A DNA stretch of 64,000 bases from Odiellus spinosus (lineage: Eukaryota > Arthropoda > Arachnida > Opiliones > Phalangiidae): contig OY987232.1 in the NCBI GenBank assembly GCA_963920705.1, positions 15,253,726-15,317,725 of the forward strand, given 5' to 3'. Positions 25,401-37,400 of this stretch are shown piece by piece; positions within the stretch are counted from its first letter, which is position 1; each line of letters starts with the position of its first letter. The notes under the pieces were generated by a model. The model saw only the letters and a program-made list of their open reading frames with translations. It had not been told where the DNA came from and did not search any database. Position numbers and translations under genes: made by a program.

Positions 25401-28400
25401 CGGCTTTTTTTCTTGTTAAAAGACATTTAAACGATATATTTATAATTTACGTAACTAATTACGAGGAAAAAACCAGGTCAGAATCAGTCAGATCCTCAAA
25501 ACAATACATTTTCCGCGCCCTATGGGGATTTACATGGCGAATCTGGATTTTAAATATTTTATTTTGACAAAACCGATAAACGGATTGGTCTCAACTCGCT
25601 TTAATGGAAATAGGACCCCAAAAGCGATCGAAATCCACCAAAAAAAGTTCCAGATTCGAAACTTTATTTTTGACATTTTGGAAATCCGCGAAAACTTCAA
25701 AACTTCATTTTCCCTTTTTTGGTTTTTTCGAAAATGAGCAAAAATAAAGTTTCGAATCTGGAACTTTTTTTGGTGGATTTCGGTTCCTTTCGGGGTCCTA
25801 TTTCCATTAAAGCGAGTTGAGATCAATCCGTTAATCAGTTTTGTCAAAATAAAATATTTTAAAATCATATTTCACCACGTTAATCCCCATAGGGCGCCGA
25901 TAATGTATTGTTTTGAGGATTTGACTGATTCTGACCTGGTTTTTTCCTCGTAATTAGTTACGTAAGTTATAATTATATCGTTTGAATGTCTTTTAACGAG
26001 AAAAAAACTCGGTTAAAATCAACCAAATACTCCAAATAATACCTTTATTATTTGTTACTCTTTTATATTAACGCGTTCTGAAATCTTCGTGTAAATAATC
26101 AGGGTTTCCGATAACCGACTCCCCACCATATAACGATGGTTTTGAACTAATTAGGGCCTGGGGAGTTCAGAAAAAATACTTAAAAAATCTTCAACCATCG
26201 GAAGTTTGAGAAAAACTCATTTCAAAATTTGAAGTTTGCATGTTAAAGCCCATAGATTCTAACCAAACCCAACCCAACCTAAAATAACCCCAACCTAACC
26301 CAACCCAACCCATTGCGCATTCTATGGGATTTTACCATGGGAATTTCAAATACGTTTTTCTCAAACTTCCGGTGGTCGGAGATTTTATTTTTTATTTTTT
26401 CTGAACTAACCAGGTCCTAAATAGTCTATAACCATCGTTATTTAGTGGGGGTCGGTTAACGGAAATCTCCCCTTCGGTAAAATTAAGGCTAACTTCGTGT
26501 ATCACATGATGTAGCCACAAATGAAGTGTTGTACTTTACCGTAATGTCTCCAATTGGTGATAGCTGACAAGGCGATACCGCACGAAAAGGTGGTATCGTC
26601 TTCGGCTAAGATACTCAAAGCCAGATGGCCCCCGTAACCGGTCCCGAATACGGCGATGGCGTTGTGGTCGACGTAAGGGGCTTCCTTTTTCAAGTACTTG
26701 ACGGCACGAATATAGTCGGCGGTCTCGGGAATGCCCAGTTGCCGGTAGACGGCGTGCGCGGCTTTATCGCCGGCGAACCCGCTGCCCCGGCCATCCATTC
26801 GGGCGTAAAGGTAATTGCGCTTGCGTGCCAACTGAGCCGCCCAGTTCGTCATTGTGAACTCTTCCGAAGCGCATTGAGACGCGGGTTCGTCGCAGGCGTG
26901 AATTAATAACGGGTAGCGGGTATTCGTGTCAGAATCGCTTTGGTAAATTGGCGTGAATACTTTTATTCGACCCTCTGAAATACAACGCGAAATACGGTCA
27001 AGAAAAGATAACTCGGACACCCCAAAATCACTCCTTACACTTGGGGAGAAGTTTCCGCCAAGCCAAAGAAATTGACTTTTCAAATACGTGGGAAAATCAA
27101 TTAATATGGTCAAAAATGAAATAACCCAAATGTAACTCGAAGTGGACCGAAGGCATTTAAAATTATGGTCCACTTCGAATTATTTCATTTGGTTTATTTT
27201 CAGATCGATTTCTCGTTGAATTTTAATTGATTGTTTCCCGATTGGATGTGACGATTTCTTTGGCTATTATTCACTAGGGACACGATGTTAAAGAACGGTA
27301 AAATTGACGTCACGTCTGAATGTAACAAACAGCCTTGGGTATTATGGCGTTGTTCAAATTTCCCCCTTAAGAGTTGCTCCATTGACGAATTCGAAATATC
27401 CATACTTATAAACCAAGTTCCAGGATCTGCGGCCATTGGGGTACAAATATAATGATGAATTATCGCAATAGATGGCGCGCCTACGCCTCACTCTATCTCT
27501 CGCTCTCGTACCTATCCATATATTACACCCGTTTTTATGGAAACGCGTCAAGTCTCGAAGCGCGAGGGGAGGGGTTACCGCATAGTTTATCTCTCTCCTC
27601 ATAGCTTAGGCAATCGGAATAGAATCAGAATGGTAACTATGATAGCGTCATCTCTTAACAGATCGGTAGCCCAATGGCGCGTTGTCCCTGCAAGTTCATC
27701 TTCAATTTCGAATTCGTCAAATGTCAAGAGAGAATTAAAAAAATGCCCAAAAATTCTACTGAATCTGTTTTAGTCTTAAAGATTTGAACGAGGTACCATG
27801 GTTTTCGCCCCTGTTTACCTATTCCTCCCAATAACGGTATCGTATAAGATTTGGAATGTGGAACCGAGTTTGAACCCAAGAACTCTGAGAGATGTTCATT
27901 TTTCTCTAGAATAGTCACTGCAAAATACAATTATTCGACGATTAACTCCCCGGAACTTTAGCGAACTACTCGAGGAGTACTCGTACTCAGTACCTAGAAG
28001 GTTGTCGTTGGTTCTTCTGACTTCTATCCTGGGCACCCTTGGTCCGCCGCAGGTTAGAACGTAGAAGGCTGAACCCGGGCTGAAAATGGCGCTGTTGTAT
28101 AGACAATCAGGGTCCAAATTGCACGTCAGACACGACACCCTTCGCGAAACGGACATGGCCTCTCGGGTAGCGTCTTCCGCCGCGAAAATGTGTCTTTCAC
28201 CAGGCTTACCCTTTAACGTTGCTTGGTAATAACTTTTAAATCAAAGTTAAACTTCATTTCCGGGTTAGGGAAGTACTTAGTGACTAAGTTCAGCGAGGCG
28301 TATGTTAAGGCTACCGGTACGCGTCGCTGAACGCGCGACCAGTGTCCGGACTTACACGACTCCTCGTTCTTCGTTATACGCTAATATGGCAGTGACGTCG

Positions 28401-31400
28401 TAGCTTCCGTAGGTCAAATACGTTCTGGCCCTGGCGTCCTAATGATTCGTGGAAGGATTAATCTCGAACATTGACCATCGGTTAAACTATTTTGACCAAC
28501 AACAGCTTCGTAAAGCGATCAGTCGCGTTCGCGTTTCAAAAATCGTTCGCTAATTAGGCGTTAATGATCTTAGTCTAATTTAGTTTCCCCAAAACAAAAG
28601 TTTGGGAGCTTTTTGTTGCCGAAATTGCTGTTAGCCGTATGATATTATTGATGGAATAAAGGGCCCAAATTAGTGCTTAAGCGCCCTTTTGGGGTCATGT
28701 TGCCCGTTAAGTAGGTAATAATTACGTCAATGGGAACCATAGCTAGATGTTTGAAGTTTCCCAAAGTTCCTCCCGAAATAGGCAAAATTGCGAAATAATA
28801 GTCTTGGCTGAAAAGGGGTTCTTCGAAAGCGTCAACCCATCCTGAACCCGAATTAGATTCTTCCAGCGTCTGTAGTTCCAAAAACATAATATTTTACTAT
28901 CAAACGCGATCGTAGCTTAAGTTCTAGCAGAAGCCGATGAAACCCTCCTTTGAAGTCTATAACTCCCGGGTCTTGTCTACCCCTCTCTGTATCGGTTAGT
29001 TTCTAAAAGCGCGATTCGTACGTCTCCTAACGGTAGATATTTTCGGAGCGGGAGTTCGTCGAGCGAATATCTCTAGCAGCCTTGGAGTTCGTCAGAAAAA
29101 CGTCGTCGTTTGTGGAGAGAGAGAATTTCCAATTTTCCGTCGACAGGGGGTATGAAGTAGGACCCCTCCGATCTCGTAAAATTGGGAATTTTACCCATAC
29201 AGAGAGGAGCGCTATATGGAACATTAGAGTAATAGACTTCAAAGGAGGGTTTCATCGGCTTCTGGTTCTAGTATAAGCCTATTAATTGTTCACCCGTAAG
29301 TTTGAGTTCCCCATAGAGCTCTTCGTGTTCAGCACTATACAGGAGAGAGATAGAGATTTGAAGCCCTACGCCACCTCGCGAGAAACCTAGATAATTCTCC
29401 CTACCTCTACCCAACCTCATTCTTCTTGACAGGAAACGGGATGTCCTAGCATGCATTGGGAGATTTTCAAGCTACCACCAATAGATGAATTTGAGTCGCA
29501 AAGATTGGCCAGTCCTTAGCTTTACGCTAAAACGACCCTCGTTTCTAACTTACGGGTGAATTAATAGGCTTATGGTTCAAGTCTAGTATAAAATTTATGG
29601 TTTACTTTTTGGCAAACCCATTTGTTTCTCATTTGGTCGCAAATGGAGACTATGGACTGATTTTGGTCTCGTATCATCCAATTAACGGCTAGTCGTTTCT
29701 CATTTACCCAAACCACCGCGGTTAAATAATACTCTCTGAACAAAAAACCAAACAAATACATTTGATTTTTTTCATTAAAAATGAAACGTCGTATCAAGAA
29801 TTCATTCAGTTTCCATTAGAATATGGGAGGGCCGCGATTCAATAACCATCCTCCCAAACTTTGTAGCAAAGTTCGTCTGCTTCGAATCGATTTTTCAAGT
29901 AAATCGCTCCTGACATTATATTATTAACCCGCGCCACTAACGACCTTGACATAATATTTTGGGTAATAAAAATGGAGCCGACCGAAAAAAGATTCTAAGC
30001 GTACAAATGTTGCGAAAATTGCGGACGAACTTTTGTTACAAAGTTTGGGAGGATGGTACCAGAGGCTAAAGCTATGCTCCCATATTCTTATGGAACCTGA
30101 ATGGATTCTTGGTCGTATTAATCTCTTTACCTGAACATAATTTCTCTGGGTACGACCACTTGGTCGTGATTGGGGTCGGAACTTTGTAAATCGGCGACAT
30201 AGAGAAAAACCCTCGGTTGATTCGTGCCGGGCTGACAAAGTAAACGCGTAATTGTAATTAACAATATTTTTCCCGAAGGTAGTAATTACCTTAAAATAAG
30301 GATAGTCCAAAACTCTCGGGGTTACGGGATTGGTGGAATCAGGGTTGGAATCAAGGTCGGCGTCTCCTCCGTACCAGAAATACGAACTTCGATTGACTTG
30401 GGAAACGTCGAAGGTGGCGTAACAAAGTTTGTTCCCGTCTTTCGACCACCACACAGCCGAGTCAGATTTCAGTATTCTTTCTAAATTAAAATAGCTCACA
30501 TAAGAAGACAATTACAACCCATTCCCTATTTTAAACGCGGGCCAAAAACCTCGAGAAACACCCTTGTTTAAGTCAGCCCTTAAAGGGACTATCTGCGATT
30601 TTAAAATCCCCTTTAAAGTCGCCTTCTTTTCTAGCTTAGCAGACGACGTTGTACAAAACAAAATGTACAGTCAAAGCTAGGCTGCGTGCGTAAGGGAAGA
30701 TCATTTAAAAAGGGCTAGTTTCAGAGCTGATAGGGCCTTTTAAAGGCCCTCGAACTAGCCCCTTTAATATGCTCTTCCTATATGTACACAGCCTAGTTTT
30801 GACTGTACAATTCGCTGTGTACAACGTCGTCTGCTAAGCTAGAAAACAAGGCGACTTTAAAGGGGATTTTAAAATCACAGATAGTCCCTTTAAAGGGAGA
30901 ATGCGACCAACAACAGATGAGTTTATACTAGGCCTTGGAATCGATTTGAACCGTTTCAAGTCGTTTTGCCAGAGTCATTCGATTCGATTTCTCGAAACTG
31001 CTTCGGGAACCAGTTTCATACCGACTCGGTTTCAACTACGGTTAGATGAAGCTACATTAAATCGATTTATGAAGATAATAGCTGCGTTCATACTACACAT
31101 CAGAAGCCGATGAAACCCTCCTTTGAAGTCTACTACTCCAATGTTCCATATAGCGCTCCTCTCTGTATGGGTAAAATTCCCAATTTTACGAGTTAGAAGG
31201 GGCCCTACTTCATCCCCCCTGTCTACGGAAAATTGGAAATTCTCTCTCTCCAAAAAACGACGACGTTTTTTTGACGAACTCCAAGACTGCTAGAGATATT
31301 CGCTGGACGAGCTCCCGCTCCGAAAACATCTACCGTTAGGAGGCGTACGAATCGCGCCTTTTGAGAATAACCCATACAGAGAGGGATAGACAAGACCCGG

Positions 31401-34400
31401 GAGTAATAGACTTCAAAGGAGGGTTTCATCGGTTCTGTACACATTGAAATCGGTTTAAACCGTTTCAAACCGTTTTGCCTGAGTCGTTTGAACGGGAAAC
31501 CGTCTTTTCTCGAATTGATTTGATTCGATTTCTCGAAACTGCTTCGGGAACCAGTTTCATACCGATTCGGTTTCAACAGCCGATAGATAAAGCTACAATA
31601 AATCGATTTATTAAGATAATGCGTGAACACGTGACGCTTAAAACGATTCCTGACTATTTGAATATCGGTTTGATTTTACCGTTTCAAATCGATTAATAAA
31701 TGCTAGTGTGACCGTAGCTAACGAATGATTTTTTAATCGATTCCTTATCGTTTAAATATCGGCTTAATCCATCAGCAAACAAGTATTAAATTAGAAATGT
31801 CCTTCTAGAAAAACGAAACCTTTTAGTTTGTCTTATGGAACATTCTTATTTTTAAAGAGAAGTTGAAAAGTATTTATTTAATGTTCGTTTTTTAATTTAT
31901 TTAATAGGATATTGGATTTCGTTTAACTTGGGCTCATCTCAAAATAGGATATCTGGGATTATATTATTCCTGTAAGTACCAAGACAATTTTCTTGCCATT
32001 GTAGCGTGGCTATTTTCTATTTTGGGGTTTGGTGTATTATTATCGTTAACGCGTGTTCGCGTCGTGAAAAATTAAATTTACGGGGAAAAAACTCGATGCC
32101 TAGAAGATTAATTCGACCAGTTAAATTCATTTAAATTGGAAGATTTTCCATTACACGAACTCTTAACCTCGAAAGAACTTTTCATAACCATACCATCGAA
32201 CGTGAAACCTCGATAGAACTTTTCATAATCATTCCGTCGAACGCGAAACCTCGAAACAACTTTTTCTAACCATTCCATTGAACGCGAAACCTCGAAACAA
32301 CTTTTTCTAACCATTCCATTGAACGCGAAACTTCCATAGAACTTTTCATGACCATTCCATTCCGTCAAACGCGTAACCTCGAAAGAACCTACTAGCCATT
32401 GCTACGAAAATGCTATCGGAAAAGCGTACAATCGTGGTTCTAACCTAATCAAATCCTATACTTCCTACTTGTATTTTAAACGCGTATAGTTAATGGCCTT
32501 ATGCGCCACTAATCGATACGGGGTCGAACGTCAGGACCTTTTCCCGAAATTGTTCGCTGATTTGACCTCGATTTTTTTTAATTTCGCTTACAACCCTTCA
32601 TTGTTTTCAGCTCGGTATTAATTAATTTTAATTAAGCTTACTACACATTACAGCGTTTTGAGAGCGTGCATGACGCGACGTGGCGCGGCGTTTTGATGGC
32701 GTCACCGCTGGTGATACGTACGTTACGCCACCCAACGGTGTGAAAGTTCACATTATCGCGTTAAGCATCGTGGTCAATAAATTTTTTGAAGCTTATACCA
32801 TTTTCAGTCAAGGCGTAACTAGCCGGTTTGATCAGATTTAACAGGGGTTTAATGACAATTAACTTTATGTTTATTGAACTGAGAAGGCTATGGATACCTC
32901 AGTTAAATCTGGTTAAACCAGGATTAATTACTCTTCGTGTGAAGAGGGTATTACACTTTTCCAAGAGAAGCTTATATCAAATTCATTTAGAAATGCGCTT
33001 TTCTGTCACCTGAAGCTAGATAACCTGGTTTAGTAAAGCAAAGCTAGATTTAAGCTTCAACATAGACTTTCCACTAGCCAAGCAGTCACTTTCTGTGTCT
33101 CGAAAGATTGAATGTGATAATATGGTAACCAAGGCTTAGTGGACTAGCTGTATAATATATTGTAACTGTAAATAATAAATTGGCGAAACTTACCTACTCT
33201 ACATAATTCTGAACCAATGATAGTCCACATAACCTACTTCTTTTTGAAATCTTAGAAATCTGGTCATTTTCGATCCTAAATTGCCGATTTTTTACGTACC
33301 GACTTTAATTGTCGAATCTGCCATTATTACCATGAAACGGAGTTAAAACGTCACGCACGCTCTCAAAAGCTCGGAATTCCGAACTCTCGCGTTTTGAAGC
33401 GTTTCGTTGACGGCGTGTTGATGGCGTAGCGTTTTAGAAGCGTTTCAGCGACGTTTCACAAACGCCGCGCCGCGTCACGTCACGCATGCTCTCAAAACGG
33501 TGTAATGTGTAGTAGGCTTTAACGCGCGCCTACGTTTTACGAGCGCGTAGTTATTAGCCACGTTTGGGAGAGAACGTAGGTCATTCGGAAAGATAGGCAC
33601 TTGTGACCGACTCGAGCGTATCTTCTCCCGGTCGTAGGACCTTTGACCCTTAGAGAAACGTTGACCATTAACTCCGCCGGGTCATCAAGGACCCCGTAAG
33701 TTAAGCGATCCGCAACTGCTGGCGTCTCTGTCTGGGTTGGAGCTCACGAAGAGTCACTTAGGGATAGGGACTGTTAAGACCCCTGGGGTTTGGGTTTTAG
33801 GTTAAGGACCCTAGCCGCGTTGCGATTTTTGTGATTTTCAGCTACTTGGAAAGAAGAATTTACTTTTAAAAGTTTCACTTGATTGTCAAGATATCTTCTT
33901 CGTGCCTTTTTAATTTCGTTCATCAAGTAATTGATGGTTGAACGCGTTTAAAATTATTATTGTATCGTAAAGACTTGGGTGTGGGATGATAAACTAATTG
34001 TAAGAATTGGATTTCAAGAAGTAATTGTAAGGATTCGCGGTTTCAAGAAGTAATTGTAAGGATTCGCGATTTCAAGAAGTAATTGTAAGGATTCGCGATT
34101 TCAAGAAGTAATTGTAAGGATTCGCGATTTCAAGAAGTAATTGTAAGGATTCGCGATTTCAAGAAGTAATTGTAAGGATTCGCGATTTCAAGAAGTAATT
34201 GTAAGGATTCGCGATTTCAAGAAGTAATTGTAAGGATTCGCGATTTCAAGAAGTAATTGTAAGGATTCGCGATTTCAAGAAGTAATTGTAAGGATTCGCG
34301 ATTTCAAGAAGTAATTGTAAGGATTCGCGATTTCAAGAAGTTTACCCTTGGAATAGGCTGCTATTTAAACTCGAAGGAATCGATTATTTTGATTATAACT

Positions 34401-37400
34401 CGTTCTTAGGCAGCGTTCTCAGTTTTATTTTGACTGGCGGCGTGTCTTACCTCTGTACGATCTTTCGGGTATGGCGTTGTAAATGTCGTCGGCTGTTCTC
34501 TTGACGAGAACGTTGGGTCTCTGTCCGTATTCCGACACGTAATAAACTTGAAATCGGTCCACGTACACGAGTTGATTGTCACGCGGTCCCCATTCGGCCA
34601 ATTGCAGCTTGGGAATCGTGTTACTGTCCGACGAACGAAGCAATGGGTGAACGTGTCTAATTATAGAAAACAAAACACGTTTTATAATCCAAATACGCCC
34701 GCTTTTAAAACACAGTTCCAGGGTGACCCCATAAACGATTTCCTATAATTTCCTTTATTTTTCCGTATTTCCTTTATTTTTTTTTCGTATTTAAAGGGAG
34801 AATGCAACCTAACAACAAGTGATTTTTATCGATTCCTTATTGTTTAAATAGGCCTAATCCGCTACTGAAAATATTTACAAACAAATATTAAACTAGAAAT
34901 AAATTTAAAACTTACCCTGAAAATAGGCTTAGTGGGATTCATTGAGGTCCTGTTTTCCTCGCGTGTAAGGTCTAGCGACCAATCGCGCGCGACGTAAGTC
35001 ATCGTGGAGATCTCGCGTGAACGACGGGCCTTTGCTCATTGGTCGCTAGACCTTACACGGACGCGATTCAGGATCTCCATGAATCCCGCTAAGCCTATTT
35101 TCAGGGTAAGTTTTAAATTTATTTCTAGTTTAATATTTGTATTGTAAACTTTTTATCGATGGATTAGGCATATTTAAACGATAAGGAATCGATAAAAAAT
35201 CACTTGTAATTAGGTTGCATTCTCCCTTTAAGCTACGGTCAAGCTAGCCTTTCTTAATCGGTTGTAAACGGTGAAATCAAACCGATATTCGAATCTCGAG
35301 GAATCGTTTTAAGCGTCACGTGTACACGCATTATCTTCATAAATCGATTTATTGTAGCTTGTATTGAAACCGAATCGGTACCAAACTGGTTCCCGAAGCA
35401 GTTTCGAGAAATCGAATCAAATCGATTCGAGAAAAGACGGTTTCCCGTTTACTAGCGAAACGTTTTGAAACGGTTTAAATCGATTCAAATGCCTAGTGTG
35501 AACGCGGCTTGAGTTTTTGTCGTTTTGGGAACTTTCAGGGTCGAGTATCGTCTTAATGCAAATAAGGCGGGTTTAGAAAGCCATTTAAAAAGCGTTCCTT
35601 CCTTTAAATCCATGGGAAATGAGTTCTATTTTTCTCTAATCACTTTGCGTTTTGTCAGAAGCCGATGAAACCCTCCTTTGAAGTCTATTACTCCCGGGTC
35701 TTGTCTACCCCTCTCTGTATGGGTTATTCTCAAAAAATCGCGATTCGTACGCCTCCTAACGGTAGATATTTTCGGAGCGGGAGCTCGTCGAGCGAATATC
35801 TCTAGCAGCCTTGGAGTTCGTCAAAAAAACGTCGTCGTTTGTGGAGAGAGAGAATTTCCAATTTTCCGTAGACAGGGGGTATGAAGTAGGACCCCTTCTA
35901 ACTCGTAAAATTGGGAATTTTACCCATACAGAGAGGAGCGCTATATGGAACATTGGAGTAGTAGACTTCAAAGGAGGGTTTCATCGGCTTCTGGTTTTGT
36001 TCGTTTGTGGTGGTCACCCTGATATTAAAGCTGCGTTCACACTTCAGACTTCAAAACGGTTTTAACCGTGTTGAAAAGGTCAAATTAAAAAAAATTTGGG
36101 GTCACCCGTGAAGATCTTTGATCAAGAAACAAAATTAATATCTTGAAAAGTCGATTTCAACATTGGAATCAGTTTGAAATCGGTTCCAAAGTGCCAAGTG
36201 TGAACGTAGCTTAATTGTACTTACTTCGACCGTGTATCCATAATTTTATAAATTGATAAAATGCCATAAATGGGATCCTATAGTAATGATTTTAAAATTT
36301 AATCAATGCGTGCGTGCTCAATGGGGAAACCAACGTTAAGCCCCGTTTTCATGGTCGCGTGTACGCTAAAACTAGCGTGGAAAAACTGCTAGCGTATTTT
36401 TTCTGCTCATAATTTAGCAGCGCTTGAAGCTATGGAGTGCGCGTGAAATATCTGTTTCGTTTAGATATTCGCGTAAAAACTTAGCTTACAAGCCACCATG
36501 AAAATGAGGCTTTAAAGGGAAAGGTTGTTCGGTCGAAACTTACGATTGTCTTGTCGCATCGCAAAAGCGCGTATCTCCTGTCCTTTGATAACGAATATTC
36601 TCGAACATTGTGCGCGTGCTTAAAATAAACACGTTAATTAGTCATTAAATAGTGACGTCACGTCTCTATAAAGCTCTTACGTATATTATATTAGTGATTA
36701 AAATGGTTTTATTGCCACTTAAGACGTTCAAGATTATGACGTTGTCCGAAGAATCAGTGTAAGTTATTTCAGTCGCTGCCAAATACGAACAGTCTTAATT
36801 TTTAAGACTAAAACTTACACACTCTCTTTAAAGTTCGATCAGAAGCCGATGAAACCCTCCTTTGAAGTCTATTACTCCCGGGTCTTGTCTACCCCTCTCT
36901 GTATGGGTTATTCTCAAAAGGCGCGATTCGTACGCCTCCTAACGGGAGGTCGTCGAGCGAATATCTCTAGCAGCCTTTGAGTTCGTCCAAAAAACGTCGT
37001 CGTTTGTGGAGAGAGAATTTCCAATTTTCCGTAGACAGGGGGGATGAAGTAGGACCCCTTCTAACTCGTAAAATTGGGAATTTTACCCATACAGAGAGGA
37101 GCGCTATATGGAACATTACAGTAGTAGACTTCAAAGGAGGGTTTCATCGGCTTCTGGTTCGATCTAAATATCCATCTTCGCTGATATTTTTAACGATTTC
37201 AAGCCTCTACAGTCTTATTTCGACCCGGCCTGGAGTATGTCCGTTTAACTTTTCTACTTTTACATTTCGTATTGATTTTTCGTAAGATCACCCCGCAAAA
37301 TCGATACCAATATTTCATAAACGCGATTTGAAATTTCTCGATAAAATCCAATCTTAACTCCCTTGGCCCAAAAACATCTAGATTGAAAACGAGACTTTGA

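Noticed and set aside
23916-25868. Repeated 71-143-codon ORFs on both strands
   Set aside because: They are identical at each 535-bp unit and mirror each other because the unit is palindromic; no known domain.
26256-26312. Telomere-like AACCT/AACCC stretch
   Set aside because: Only a few degenerate units inside a fold-back arm; interstitial simple sequence, not a telomere.
32108-32368. 86-codon minus-strand ORF with repeated CFEVSRSMEWLEKVV-like segments
   Set aside because: Translation of a 41-bp tandem repeat, out of step with the codon frame, in a DPP10-like intron.
34019-34340. CRISPR-like array of 29-bp repeats
   Set aside because: Direct tandem units with no unique spacers, in an intron of a eukaryotic gene.
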